Origin: Clytia hemisphaerica
Lineage: Eukaryota > Cnidaria > Hydrozoa > Leptothecata > Clytiidae
Length of the DNA stretch: 64,000 bases
Direction of reading: 5' to 3'
Assembly (NCBI GenBank): GCA_902728285.1
Contig: CACVBU010001011.1
Coordinates: 248,001 to 312,000 of the forward strand
Below are positions 9,746-19,702 of the stretch, in pieces. The position numbers and the translations under genes are program-made. The first letter of the stretch is position 1; every line of letters starts with the position of its first letter. A model generated the notes under the pieces. The model searched no databases. It was not told the origin of the DNA and saw only the letters and a program-made list of their open reading frames with translations.

Positions 9746-10617
9746 CGGAGGTAGGTCCAAAAAAACAATAAGATTGTGTTTTTGTCATTTTGTCTTATTT
9801 ATAGCGTGATTGCTGTTTTTAATGATTTTTTGAAATTTCGACATCGAAAAAAAGTCAGTTTTTTTTAAATAACATTCGAACTACTTTTTCAAATTTAATG
9901 TATGATAGCTCAACATTTAAGTTAAAGCATCCTCTATACGATAAAAAAAGAATGAGCAAAAACTTTAAATCCTGAAGCTCACAATAACTCGACAAACCTG
10001 TATACTTTTTTTTGGTGCACCCGGTATGTAAATGAAACAGGGATGTCTAAATAAACTAACGAAGGGACACAGTGCAATTCTATTTTTAGGAGGATTTCTA
10101 ATAATCTTTTCTAAATGGATTCATAAGAGCGAGTGAGTCAAGGTTATAAAATACAGGAGAGTATGTGATTTACGACGAAAAAACTGTTTGAAAACAATTT
10201 TGCTTATAATCAGTATTTCGGCTTCCATAAAACGTTCTTGACCGGTTCGTATCGGCCTGGACCGGACCATATCGGCCTAGACCGGTCTTACATTGGCCGA
10301 ACATCACTGTTTTTGTTTTATCAGGTTTGTAACTTAACAAAACCGGACCTGGCCGTTATTGGCCGATCCAGACCGGACTTGGCCGATCCGAACCGGACCT
10401 GGCCGAACTAGGCCGATTTGGGCCGTAGAATTACTTAGCCGATCCTGGCCGATCTTGAATGTGCTCTAAATCGCTTGCAGCGACACATTTGATATATCAA
10501 AGGAAATTTGCCATTATTTCAGCTGCTTTCAACGATAAGGCTCGAGCCAAAAGTATCCTTAAGGATTGGAAATTTTTATTGGAGTTAGATCCTGTATATT
10601 TAGGCAAGGTAGGCTAA

Positions 10618-11230
10618 GAACAAAACTAAGCAACTCTTGAGAGAATCTGCGTGTGACCACTACCAAGAAAACGGCCATCTCGCCCTTTCGTGGGGCCCCT
10701 AATCCACTATCAAATCAAAAAGACAAAACAAAACAAAACATCCCGAGCCAATCAAGTCTCCAGTCATTTTGATCTGGGAATGTTAAAAATTTGAAGCTTC
10801 TGAATCTCCACGTGCCTTATCTCCATTTCAAGATTTGGCAAACTACAAAGATAAACCAAAACATCTGACACATCCCACACAAAGTTGGCATTATACCCCT
10901 AAAAAAATCCACTATTATTGTATATTGTTGCAAGAGCAGGTGTCGAGTTACTACTAACTGATTGGCAAGGGCATTGAAGTAAAAATAAGGTTTTCTGTCA
11001 AAATTCACTAAAAATATAATAACTTGATGTAAACAAAACCAATAAATTTATCTATCAAAGAAGCTCAGATTCCCACTATTTTTGTTTCAGCAATGACAAG
11101 AAGAACTTGTCTTAATGTTCCTGACTTAGCAACTATTAGTGATGAGCTAAAAGTGATAATTCTAGCTATTTAAACACAAGTGGTAGAAAGGGGGACTAGG
11201 CAGGAAGGCACACAGTGTGATCTACATGGT
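10618..11230. other. No confident gene; possible small exon near 11090
   Basis: It contains a short (ACAAA)n-like run at about 10720-10740. An acceptor-like TTTGTTTCAG ends at 11091, followed by a 25-codon open stretch from ATG at 11094 (MTRRTCLNVPDLATISDEL). Its far end may include the 3' end of the DIRS element, whose exact border I cannot see. Confidence 0.3.
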
Positions 11231-11322
11231 ATTTTCAGATCTTTAAATGAAGACAATGACATGGCAAATATGTACAGGAATAAAAACTAGAATAAAATAA
11301 ATGTCCAAATCCAATGTGGGTG

Positions 11323-12330
11323 TTAGTTAGGTAAAGATGAAATATAGGAAGAAATAGAATGCTGGGCGTGCAAGCGCTGGGACAGAGGCATATGTAAATA
11401 GAGGTACATTGCATCAGACTTCCAATCACCCATGACTGCAATGGAGTCAAGAGGTACCCCGGCCTCCAAAGCAAAGGTGGCCCCACCACGTCTGAACGAG
11501 TGTGACCCATATTGACGGGGTGAGAGCCCAGAACGAGAGAGGTGAGCCTGAAGGATGCACATAAAATCCCGGTAAACAAAAACCCGATTCGAGGCAAGGC
11601 GGGAATCCCTCCAACAAAAGGCTTGATCGCAAGGAAGGGCTCCCGGGGTGAGGAAAGAAGCACAGGACACAGCCAAAACCGGACAGAGGTGAGAAGAGGG
11701 TATGGCAACCAGTGGTATAGTAACAGTACGTTGACCAAACTGGATGGTTTTGCTCCACCTCACTCTGATATGCACCCCGGAACCAACAAAAGAAAAATCA
11801 GACCTAGTGAGAAAGGTACTAGACGAGAAGTCCCTCTGAAACCGGAAAAGGTGGCTCTTCCTGAAAAGACCAAAAAAGGAGACCAGACACAGTGCCCAGA
11901 AGGAAGCCCCCTTGCTATCTAGGAGGTTGAGTTGGGAGTGAATGAAAGAGAGGATATCCACAGTGATGGGGAGCTTGGGGACAGGAGGGATACCCTTAGA
12001 TCGCTTAATACCCTTGAGCACAGAGGACAGGAACCAGTTGTCGAGGAGGGGGTTGGGGAAACCCATCTCCCAGTGAAGAAGACCAACAAAATTCAAATAA
12101 ACACAAACAGACTGTGGCAACAGGAACCGTGCTAGGTAGGCAGCATATATACAGAGGTGAATACGTTGAACAGGAGCAGGCGAAACATTAAGCATATTAC
12201 AAAACTGGAGATAGACCTTTCGGTGAGTATGGTAGGCCTTGCGGGTATTGACAGCGTAGGTGGCTTCACGATATAACTGCACTTCTGCCAGCAGCGAAGA
12301 CGCAAACTCTAAAAGGCAGAGCGAAGGCAT
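11323..12330 (-). CDS. DIRS tyrosine recombinase
   Basis: A 335-residue open frame. Residues 1-110 form the helical core-binding part (NTRKAYHTHRKVYLQFC). Catalytic residues are visible: box-I arginine 157 in FGLFRKSHL, lysine 194 in RWSKTIQ, H277-S-F-R280 in HSFRRGGATFALEAGVP, tryptophan 303 in MGDW, and the nucleophile tyrosine 309 or 311. The enzyme would insert a circular cDNA copy without making a target duplication. Its start overlaps the end of the RNase H frame by 22 bases, normal in DIRS elements. No lesion is visible in this gene. Confidence 0.92.
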   Translation of the reverse strand: MPSLCLLEFASSLLAEVQLYREATYAVNTRKAYHTHRKVYLQFCNMLNVSPAPVQRIHLCIYAAYLARFLLPQSVCVYLNFVGLLHWEMGFPNPLLDNWFLSSVLKGIKRSKGIPPVPKLPITVDILSFIHSQLNLLDSKGASFWALCLVSFFGLFRKSHLFRFQRDFSSSTFLTRSDFSFVGSGVHIRVRWSKTIQFGQRTVTIPLVAIPSSHLCPVLAVSCASFLTPGALPCDQAFCWRDSRLASNRVFVYRDFMCILQAHLSRSGLSPRQYGSHSFRRGGATFALEAGVPLDSIAVMGDWKSDAMYLYLHMPLSQRLHAQHSISSYISSLPN

Positions 12331-12842
12331 GAGCCAGACCCATATATATCAAGAAGAAAAAAGAAACAGTTCTCAGACATGTGCCAGACAATGTCATCGG
12401 AAGGATCAAACGGATCGAAACAGTTACAAAGATACTGGAGAAAAGCTGCAAGATGTTTGTGTTCATGCAACCGAGAGACATGATCAGCAACAACATTCAA
12501 GACCCCCGGGACATGGAAAACTTTGAGGCGAAAGTTGTATGTGGCTGAGCACCAGAACAGACGCCTGAGGTAAGTCATCATGAGTGGGTTGCGAGATGAT
12601 CCTTTGTTTAGCATACCCAGTGCAGCCGTGTTGTCACAGTAAATATGGACTACCTTATTACACAAATAAGGAGCCCAGCGTTCTAAGGCAAACACAATGC
12701 AAAGAGCCTCCTTGTAATTGATGTGCAAACCTGCTAAAGCAGGGACATCAATTAAAAAGTTGGAATAAAACCAGTCGTTCTCAAACACTGCTCCAATACC
12801 TGTCTTGCAGGCATCTGTGTGGATATTAGTCACAGGTCGCAT
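12309..12842 (-). CDS. DIRS RNase H
   Basis: The frame encodes NIHTDACKTGIGAVFE, INYKEALCIVFALERW, VHIYCDNTAALGML and a final VLNVVADHVSRL. The D, E, D, D series has RNase H spacing. The protein is really the continuation of the reverse transcriptase: family-like sequence (DVFNGQCSFHD) continues upstream of the ATG in this frame to about 12880. The RT frame switches there, so a single-base indel separates them. Confidence 0.9.
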   Translation of the reverse strand: MRPVTNIHTDACKTGIGAVFENDWFYSNFLIDVPALAGLHINYKEALCIVFALERWAPYLCNKVVHIYCDNTAALGMLNKGSSRNPLMMTYLRRLFWCSATYNFRLKVFHVPGVLNVVADHVSRLHEHKHLAAFLQYLCNCFDPFDPSDDIVWHMSENCFFFLLDIYGSGSCLRSAF

Positions 12843-13870
12843 GTCATGGAATGAGCACTGACCGTTAAAAACGTCAAGAAATTGTCCTTAAGAAATTCCT
12901 CATTGAGCAGACACTTGGATGACTGCTTGTGCAAGGAACCCGTAAGGTCCAAGATCCGACGCAAGAAGGTCCTGCCGCCATATATGACTTTGCAGGCCCA
13001 ATTGAGACGGCCAGCCAGCTGTTGTAACTGTCTTTTAGATGCACGAGCTCTGGACTGAAAAGACATCAGAACGTCTCTCAGGTCACCTAGCTTTTTGGCA
13101 GGAAGTGCAAGAGTCAATGTTGTAGTATCAATCTCAACACCAAGAAACACAAGTTTCTGGCAAGGTGAAACGAGCTTAGAAGGACTGATAGTGAAACCTA
13201 GGGATATCAGGAGTGAGTGAAGGGTATCAAAAGCAGCTTGGCATTCCTGCCGAGTCCGACCAATGACCAGGAAATCATCAAGATATACAATGATCAAAGG
13301 AAAGCCTCTTCTCTGCATCATGCGCCGAACACTCTGGGTCAAACAATGAAATATACCAGGAGCGCTGCGTGCTCCAAAAGGGAGACGTGGGTCTTTTAGA
13401 TACGTGTAGTGCTCATCCCCACTAAAATTCCACTTCAGACCAAGAGCAGCATGGTTAGCAGGGTGGACAGGGACAGATATGTACGCTTGTCTCAAATCTA
13501 TCTTGGCGATAAAGAAATTTTCCCCTATCAACCGACAGGCGTCGTCTAGGGTCTGAAAAGATTGTTTCTCAATATCAATATAAGAATTGACACCCAAACC
13601 GTGGGGCATCGAACAGTCGTGGATCAAACGGAGATCCTCTGAATCGGGCTTTGGAACTGCTCCAAGTGCACTAACAATAACAGGTTTTTCATTCGCTAAA
13701 ATATAATTTCCCGCTGAGAGTTCCTCCAAAATAGTAGCTTCAACTTTTTCTTTGGAACCCGGGCCAACTGCAGAATTGTAGTTGTCCATCTCCGCAGGGC
13801 TGATTGTCGCATCTGCTGGGAGCAATTGAAACCCATTGACCACCCCGTCAAATAGAAATTGACGGTCCAA
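12830..13870 (-). CDS. DIRS reverse transcriptase
   Basis: The 346-residue frame carries RT motifs in order: VPKPDSEDLRLIHD, KIDLRQAYISVPV at 123, LPFGARSAPGIFHC at 163, IIVYLDDFLVIG with YLDD at 196-199, and LGVEIDT. The last 30 residues lose family character after NEEFLKDNF because of the frameshift near 12880. The protein copies element RNA into DNA. A true start may lie further upstream, since DIRS RT is often preceded by a linker. Confidence 0.92.
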   Translation of the reverse strand: MDRQFLFDGVVNGFQLLPADATISPAEMDNYNSAVGPGSKEKVEATILEELSAGNYILANEKPVIVSALGAVPKPDSEDLRLIHDCSMPHGLGVNSYIDIEKQSFQTLDDACRLIGENFFIAKIDLRQAYISVPVHPANHAALGLKWNFSGDEHYTYLKDPRLPFGARSAPGIFHCLTQSVRRMMQRRGFPLIIVYLDDFLVIGRTRQECQAAFDTLHSLLISLGFTISPSKLVSPCQKLVFLGVEIDTTTLTLALPAKKLGDLRDVLMSFQSRARASKRQLQQLAGRLNWACKVIYGGRTFLRRILDLTGSLHKQSSKCLLNEEFLKDNFLTFLTVSAHSMTCDL

Positions 13871-13959
13871 ATCATTCAGGAGTTCTTTGTCCCAAACTGC
13901 AGGTTTATTGGAAAGGAGTCATTGAGAGCCACCCTCGCCCACAGAATGAAGGAAACCTT

Positions 13960-15007
13960 GGTGAGATTTTCCACAAACCTGTGAACCAACCTTTCGGTTA
14001 CAAGCATGAGCAAACTTGCAAGGAGACTTCTGACATGATGGCTGGACCCTTATTGTTACCCGCAAGGCCTGACAAAAAAGACGAATCACTCTTGGGTGTG
14101 GAAGTATCATTGCCCAGCCCAAGTCCACGAGGTAGCTTCGCAGCCCAGCGAGGCATAAGAACAACCTCATGTACTCCATGAGAATCCATAGGTGTGCTGC
14201 AGAATCCGAAATTCATCATCATACTGCGGCACGGATTGCCATGTGTACTTAGTCTAGGTCTAAGACCTTGATCGAATAGGAGAGGTATTCCTGTACATGG
14301 AGGAGAGTGGAAAGCTTCCCAGAAAAAAAGTAAATCATAAAAAATACGGAGGTTTGCAATATTATACTGTTCAATAGTAACACTAGACAATTTAGGTTTT
14401 GTGTCTTGTAAAATTAAGGCCAGCTTATAGTTGTTATCATAAGAGAGAACTTTCTCATCTTCAGCTGGTCGAATTCGAGAAACAAAGTCAATTATACGTA
14501 AGGCTTTACCTCTAGTTACATCATTTGCACGAGTTGGACGAAGGAACAGTTCATTGTGAGAGATTGGACTGTTAGCCAGGAGCGAGTCTTCCGAGGAAGG
14601 GAAGCAGCAACATCAAACGAAGAACCAGAGAACCGCGAATCTGATTTTCTTGATCTTTCCTAATTGATTCAAGGAGTTCATTCTCTTGATCCTTCAAGAA
14701 TTGTAAGTGGCGGCGATATTGATCGATCTGATCCGAGGACAACCCAGCATCAGGGTTTTCCCTGGAGTTTGGAGTTTGTTGTTGTCTGCGTTGTTCGGTA
14801 CGATCAGTAGGTGAGAGGTGAGGAAGATGGCGACACTGGTTCTTGACAATTCTTGCTTGGAGGACCAAAGGTATGATTGTCATGGGTCCTCTGACAGCCA
14901 GGGCATTTCTTTTTACGTGTCCCACTTCCCTCAGTGGTGGGTGGAGGAGTACCAGGTGGTGTGGTCAATAACATTAGGATAGTGAAGCATAATCTTTCGG
15001 CAAGCAT
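13960..15007 (-). pseudogene. DIRS gag-like region, frame-broken
   Basis: From an ATG at 15007 the frame gives a proline/threonine-rich start and a zinc-knuckle-like CPGCQRTHDNHTFG followed by K.C. It breaks near 14805. A second frame (14925-14572) continues with a charged coiled segment (SSDQIDQYRRHLQFLKDQEN). A third (about 14600-13998) continues with LRPTRANDVTRGKALRIIDF and a hydrophobic, proline-rich tail. Reading each in turn gives one plausible gag of about 330 residues with two or more indels. Confidence 0.7.
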
Positions 15008-15103
15008 GTTGAAGTAGAGTTTACAGTATAAAGAGTAGATAGAACAGGATGATACAGAACAGCAAAAATACAGCAGTCAGCACTAAGAAATGAAGAACTG
15101 AAG

Positions 15104-15113
15104 CCTTATATAG
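15104..15113 (-). promoter_or_regulatory. TATA-like box of the DIRS element
   Basis: On the minus strand this reads CTATATAAGG, about 100 bases upstream of the gag ATG at 15007. A start site near 15075 would give a leader of about 70 bases. The role is inferred from sequence and position. Confidence 0.5.
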
Positions 15114-15239
15114 ACATGAGAGTGAGGCTGAACCAAGAGTCCGGATAAAACCAAAACAAACCAAATGCATCTAAACTCTGATATACAAACATATATCAGA
15201 AACAAAAATGATTTGCATTTTGAAGAGTTAAAATGAAAT

Positions 15240-15791
15240 TAGGTGGAGATGAACAATTTGCGCTTGGAAAGGGATAATTTGAAAAACGAGAATGAAGAAT
15301 TGAAACATTCAATGGCATCTTCTGGATTTTGATATTTGATCTGGCTATTAATGATGATGAGGCAAAATGCTTACTGCTTACAAGATTGAAACCAAAGGCT
15401 TTTAAAATCTGTAATTGAGTATTTGAAGAAGGCACGTAGCCCTTCCAAGAAACCACCAACCCATTCAATGGAGGACCAGATTTTGCTAACCATAATTGAA
15501 TTGAAGCACAATCTTGTTGTTATACTACTGGCTCTGATATTTGGTGTTTCCCTGACAACGACCATAGACTATTTCTGAAGTTGGATTGGTATTATGTACA
15601 TTAATTTGAAACGCCTCATTAAAACGCAAGATAGAGACAATATTTTTCGAACCATACCGGCACATTTCAAGTGTAAATTTCCAAGGTTAGCGTCTACAAT
15701 CAATTGCTTTGAGGTATTTGTTGAAGTTCCTAGCTCTCTTAAAGGTCATTATGATTTACATTGTCGGAACAAAAATCTCAGACATATCTAA
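15240..15791 (+). pseudogene. Decayed ISL2EU/Harbinger-type DDE transposase
   Basis: Three family segments occur in order in shifting frames. There is a coiled region (MNNLRLERDNLKNENEELKH, 15252-15311), then an HTH-like segment containing SMEDQILLTIIELKHNLVV and FGVS (about 15465-15550), then the start of the DDE_Tnp_4 catalytic domain (15594-15791, with IPAHFKCKFPRLASTINC and VPSSL). In intact members of this family the segment here asparagine-cysteine (INC) is aspartate-cysteine, so the first catalytic Asp appears lost. An N-terminal THAP domain would be expected but is absent; the DIRS element begins at that position. Confidence 0.72.
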
Positions 15792-16140
15792 ATACTAAAA
15801 GGGTTTCTTGCATACCACCACCCCGTTTTACAGAAGTGGTATTTTAGTACCCATGTACTAAATTTCTCGAGACCACCAGAGACGCAGAACCCACCCAATT
15901 TTGGTCTATTCGGGACACATTGTCGACAACACGTTGCCACTTCATTAAAGTTAAGTGAAATTTTCTTACCTCCTGCAAGTCTTGAATTCATTCTTTCAAA
16001 GTGAAAATTATTTTTCTGAGTACAACAAATCTTATGATTTTCATTAACCAGTAAACCACCAATACGAATCTTGGGAGGGAAATGATTAATTTGCTTTTTG
16101 TGAGTTCTTATAAAATGTTTTCACTTTAGAACAAAATCTT
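15792..16140. other. No gene recognised
   Basis: Probably the rest of the decayed transposon. I could not match the expected second half of the catalytic domain in any frame. Confidence 0.35.
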
Positions 16141-16300
16141 GGGGGGAAATAATTTTTCGAACAAAATTATAGGATTTCAATATTTTTTCGAGCTAAAGTA
16201 TACTGTAGGCAGTCAATAATTTTTCGAGCAAAAATATAGGCAGTCAATAATTTTTCGAACGAAATTATAGGTAGTCAATATTTTTTCGAATTTTTATCGT
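16140..16300. repeat. Minisatellite, roughly 31-34-bp unit
   Basis: Four copies of AATAATTTTTCGANCNAAATT, separated by TATAGGCAGTC variants, start at about 16148, 16183, 16215 and 16248. Confidence 0.7.
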
Positions 16301-16348
16301 TCGATTCATCGAAACTATTCTTGAGATCTTATTCATTATTCATCATTT

Positions 16349-16806
16349 TTGTTCATACCGAGATTGGAAGCAGCCATGTCATCAGCCAGCGCCACCGGGA
16401 ATGGAAACATTTTAATAACACCTCTGGGCAAGGATTTCGAGCATATGCATAGAAAAATTGGTATTTTCCACCGTTTCATCCAACAAGATTTCCTTCGCCA
16501 TTTACACCTACGCACTATAATTCACACAATTTTACAAACTTATTCCCGCCGCAAACTTCAAACTCTACAGCTACAGACCCTACCGAACTAACCGAACCAT
16601 CCGAAGTCTCCGAACCATCCGCTGAACAATCTACCGCTCAAGACCCACACACCAGCGAAGCACCATCATACGCATTTCTTTTAAATTTTTATAATCAGTT
16701 GAAGGACACAGTACCACTCTGCCAATGCAACAGAAAATTGTATGAGCTACAGGACTATTTTGACAGAAGAAGACCAGATTATTCTGCTGCCCATACACTT
16801 TATTTG
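16349..16806 (+). CDS. Exon(s) of an unknown protein, P/T/S/E-rich then Cys-containing
   Basis: From about 16460 a frame runs to a donor at 16807. It encodes a proline/threonine/serine/glutamate-rich stretch (DPTELTEPSEVSEPSAEQST) followed by a folded-looking segment (LKDTVPLCQCNRKLYELQDY). An ATG-initiated frame at 16349 overlaps its beginning in another frame and may be the first exon, ending near the GT at 16471. It joins the next exon at 17018 in phase 0. I do not recognise the family. Confidence 0.45.
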
Positions 16807-17017
16807 GTATTTAATACTTCAGATCTTTAATAATTGAGTGGGTAGTCTCGGCTCTTTTCTGTTGATATTTAATCTCATTTTAAACTTATATACCTTCCGC
16901 ATGCATGTACGGGGTTGGGGATGTTTCATTTACGAAGAAAAATCTTGGCATGTCATTTTTTTTCCTCCATCTATATACAGAAATCTTCTAATAAGTGAAT
17001 AATTTTTCATTTGTCAG

Positions 17018-17098
17018 AATGTTGCCAAGAAAGCGATTGAAAAATTCCAACTGACAGCTAGCAAGAACAAGCTTCAAAAGATGAATGCAGCTTATTGG
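17018..17098 (+). CDS. Exon of the same unknown protein
   Basis: TTTGTCAG precedes the exon and GTAATT follows it. It is 81 bases in phase 0, encoding a lysine-rich helix (NVAKKAIEKFQLTASKNKLQ). It continues the preceding exon without a frame break. Confidence 0.5.
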
Positions 17099-17493
17099 GT
17101 AATTTTTATTCATTTATTATTTTGGAGGAGCATTTTGTCCTGTAGGGAGAGTTACGTAAATAAATAGACATAGGTCCACTTTTTCCCGGGTGTTCCCTTG
17201 TATTTCATATATTTATTTGTAAGCAGCTGATTGGCTATTCGGTTATAACATAATTCAGAAAGTCCAATTCGAATGTTTTGAAATTTTGTAAACAAAACTT
17301 TTCGACGATTTTGTAAATGTAAAACGTAAAAGTGAATTTTGATTAGTTCTTCTTCTTACATATATTTGTACATGTTAATTCAGCTCAAGTTGTATACTAA
17401 AAAACTAAAAATTTGTTGATTTGATAACTGGTTATTCTGTTATGGTAATATTACGCAATTTGTACTAATTTTGTCCTTATTTTGAATTTTTAG

Positions 17494-17592
17494 ATGATCT
17501 GCGTACTAAAGCACGACAGCGACGCCATCACGTAACAAACCTTCAACGAGAAGCTATCGTTATTATTGGCTGGACAAAAAAAGCCAATCTAA
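17494..17592 (+). CDS. Basic exon, phase inconsistent with neighbours
   Basis: TTTTTAG precedes and GTGAGT follows. The only open frame gives DDLRTKARQRRHHVTNLQRE. It needs one carried base while the previous exon supplies none, so a missing exon or an indel must lie between them. Confidence 0.4.
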
Positions 17593-17773
17593 GTGAGTTA
17601 CATATTCTGTCAAAATATTTTCACATTGTTAGAAAGTTGGAGGTCTTTAAAACTTTGAAAGAAAATTTACCCTCTTTGAACATTCTTTGTGTTATTCATA
17701 CATGTTTTCTACTTTGTTTTTTTTGTTCGAGGTAACCTTCAAAATTTGTAATTGATCTATCTTATCATACTAG

Positions 17774-18155
17774 GAGAGAAGCAGAGGAAAAAGGCTTCAA
17801 ATCGGTCAACGAATACAAAAAGAAAAAACCAAAGAGGGTAAAAAAGACCACGGTGCAACCAGATCAACTAGAACCTGAACCAGAACCAGAACAACCAAGC
17901 ATCAAAGACATCTTTGAATCGATCATATTGGCAAAATATCCTCCGAAAATTCAAAAGGATAGTTATGTTGTTATGGCATGGGAGAGGCAAATGGGCTTCC
18001 CCTATTTGCTTGAAGAAGTTGAAGAAGGCGAGAATAAAACGGTGGACGTGGAAGAAATCCAGACGAAAGACGGCAACCATGGAAACGCAAGTCATCCAGT
18101 GCTTAGTCGAAATGTATCCTGGACGTTGTTGAACTTGGCGAAGGTAATGAGATAA
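17774..18155 (+). CDS. Charged exon of the unknown protein
   Basis: It follows CATACTAG. It encodes REAEEKGFKSVNEYKKKK, a basic patch, a short EPEPEPEQ run, and ILAKYPPKIQKDSYVVMAWE. A donor at 18140 (GCGAAG|GTAATG) fits a further exon at 18296 in phase 0; otherwise the frame ends at 18155. The repeated EP codons are low complexity. Confidence 0.45.
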
Positions 18156-18295
18156 AAAATCTAGAAAATCATCGATGCCATTATGACTGGTATTGCAAGG
18201 AGTGGTTTTCAGAGGAGGGGGAGAAGGAGGAAGGGTCAGAAACAAGAAAATCGTAAAGGTTGTCACAGAAATGCTTTAAGAAATTTAAATTTCAG

Positions 18296-18349
18296 TTCGA
18301 AAGGAATGAGACGTTAAAAAAATCACAACTTATCGACTTTGTTGTTAAG
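18296..18349 (+). CDS. Small 18-codon exon
   Basis: AAATTTCAG precedes and GTGGGT follows. In phase 0 it reads FERNETLKKSQLIDFVVK. It matches the charged style of the previous exon, and both borders and phase agree. Confidence 0.4.
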
Positions 18350-18650
18350 GTGGGTCGGTGGGGAGTGCCTATCTTTTGATGGAATAGTATAATAAAAGGG
18401 ACGGAAGGAGATCTACTCTTTCGCTGGTACTGCTTGTAATTGTTTTATCCTTGGAGAGAAAGACAGCCTTGTGTCCAAATCAGCTAGAATGTTTTTTCAA
18501 GATTTTCTTGTTTCAATTTTTATTTAGAAGGTGAAACCCTTTTTCTATGTTCAGTTTTTCTGAAAAATCATGAAAAATCGCTACTAGACCCACTCAAATT
18601 CATCAAAAACATCAACCAATTCAACTTAAACATCACCATAACCAACCATC

Positions 18651-19702
18651 ATGACGTCCACGAGGAATAGAAATACTCCAAATCCGCTTTGCAGTCCTTC
18701 ATCCTGTGCTGACGACCAAAACGAAGAAAGTTTAACCTGCTCGAAGTGTAATCGACTAGTGCACTACATTTGTACAAGGCTACCACCCTACATGATTGCA
18801 GTCTGTAAAGACGGGAGAAGAACTGCGAACGCATGCAAATACGTGTGTCAAAATTGTGTGAAAGTAACTAAAGATCTTTTGGTCCTCTCCCCTCAACCTG
18901 GACCTCAACCATCCCTGCGAACGGCCGCCGAGCTTGCAAAATTAAATGAGACGATTAAAGAAAACGAAAAGACAATTAAGAAATTGAAGTCTAATGAACA
19001 ACACCTTCTCGAGATTATTGAATCTCAAAAAAAAGAGCTCACTAATCTAGAGAAGAAATTGTCTAATGACCCGGCGTTTCATACTGTCGAATATGTAGAG
19101 AGTAAACTGGAAAAGAAACTAGAAACCTTCCGAACAGAAATCTTAACATCATTGAAAGAGGAATGTAAAAAATCGTATGCTGCAGCCACTTCTGCCAATG
19201 TCCAAGTGCCTAATGACAATATCAGACCGCCGTTAAAGAGGTCCACGAGGAGGAGGCAGCAGAAGAAAGGGATAAGATCAGAAGATCAAAGAACATCATC
19301 ATCCATGGTGTTGAGGATCCAACGACAGAGGATGCTACCAAAAAAGATGAAGCATGGGTGAAAACACTCATCGAAAAGCTCCACGTCAAAATTAACATCA
19401 AGTATATCTCAAGAATTGGCAAATCAGTAGACGGGAAAAAGCGTCCCCTCATTGTTACTCTGAACAGTGAGGAAGAGAAAATGAATGTTTTTGGAAATCT
19501 CCCAGCGCTAAAAGGAATTGATGCCTATAAGGGGATGAGCATTTGCGAAGATCTAACTCCAGCTCAAAGAAAAAAGTACAAAGAGGCGGCAGAAGATGCT
19601 AAGGCACGAAATCGAACCGAAAAAGATGGAGTCTGGAGAGTGCGGGGTTTTGCAAAAAACGGATTCGGTGTAAAGAAGATAAACGCCAAAGATCGGCAAT
19701 AA
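18651..19702 (+). pseudogene. LINE ORF1: PHD-like finger, coiled coil, RNA-binding domain
   Basis: The N-terminal part has C..C spacing of a PHD-like zinc finger (CADDQNEESLTCSKCNRLVH, then YVCQNC). A heptad coiled coil follows (ELAKLNETIKENEKTIKKLK). After a frame change come RRSKNIIIHGVEDPT and FGNLPALKGIDAYKG, resembling the RRM-like plus C-terminal domain of L1-type ORF1 proteins. The frame breaks near 19226; the second copy of the element has one more A there (ATCAAGACC against ATCAGACC), so the cause is a single-base deletion. The product would bind element RNA. Confidence 0.85.

Larger units (their letters stand above)
8146..10026. mobile_element. Nested 1.9-kb TA-flanked transposon with about 215-bp TIRs
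   Basis: The ends CCGGGTGCACCAAAAAAAAG (8148) and its reverse complement (ending 10024) are flanked by TA. The inverted repeats extend about 215 bp with good identity (8148-8360 against 9810-10024). The TA duplication and the style of the ends suggest an IS630/Tc1/mariner-type element. The interior holds one 96-codon frame of unknown meaning and a 321-bp tandem repeat, but no transposase. Confidence 0.82.
7238..10491. mobile_element. 3.2-kb inverted-repeat DNA transposon, CATTTG duplication
   Basis: The element spans 7244-10485 and is flanked by CATTTG at 7238-7243 and 10486-10491. Both ends begin with related sequence (TGTCCCTGCACGCGATTT against TGTCGCTGCAAGCGATTT) and continue as imperfect inverted repeats of about 240 bp packed with GGCCGATC/GACCGG motifs. 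No transposase is present, so it is non-autonomous. A second element occupies its middle. The 6-bp duplication is seen directly; superfamilies making 6-bp duplications include IS3EU and some Dada elements, but I cannot assign it. Confidence 0.82.
7097..10617 (+). pseudogene. Unknown protein gene split by a transposon
   Basis: The left half (7097-7243) and the right half (10492-10617) are one continuous reading frame once the 3242-bp insert and one copy of CATTTG are removed. The left half contains TLFEKTVTIIGQAFNHL and the right half begins IYQRKFAIISAAFNDKARA and reaches ELDPVYLGK before a GTAGGC donor-like site or a stop at 10615. The style, GQAFN followed by a basic YQR and then AK..L, resembles proteins of uncertain function that are abundant in coral genomes and often linked to mobile elements. 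I cannot name a domain. The upstream start is unclear because an in-frame TGA lies before 7097. Confidence 0.6.
11235..15190 (-). mobile_element. DIRS-type retrotransposon
   Basis: On the minus strand the order is gag-like region with a C..C...H....C knuckle (15007-13960), reverse transcriptase (13870-12830), RNase H (12842-12309) and tyrosine recombinase (12330-11323). RT and RNase H followed by a tyrosine recombinase instead of a DDE integrase defines the DIRS order. A TATA-like box lies upstream of the first gene. The outer limits are approximate because I found no clear terminal inverted repeats. Several single-base frame breaks in the gag and the RT/RNase H junction mean this copy is not intact. 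Confidence 0.9.

Noticed and set aside
11542-12135. Plus-strand open frames over the recombinase region
   Set aside because: They are antisense to the DIRS recombinase and RNase H, which have clear catalytic motifs; the plus-strand frames have none.
16140-16300. CRISPR-like array
   Set aside because: Spacers are not unique and the sequence is a eukaryotic minisatellite; no cas genes exist here.
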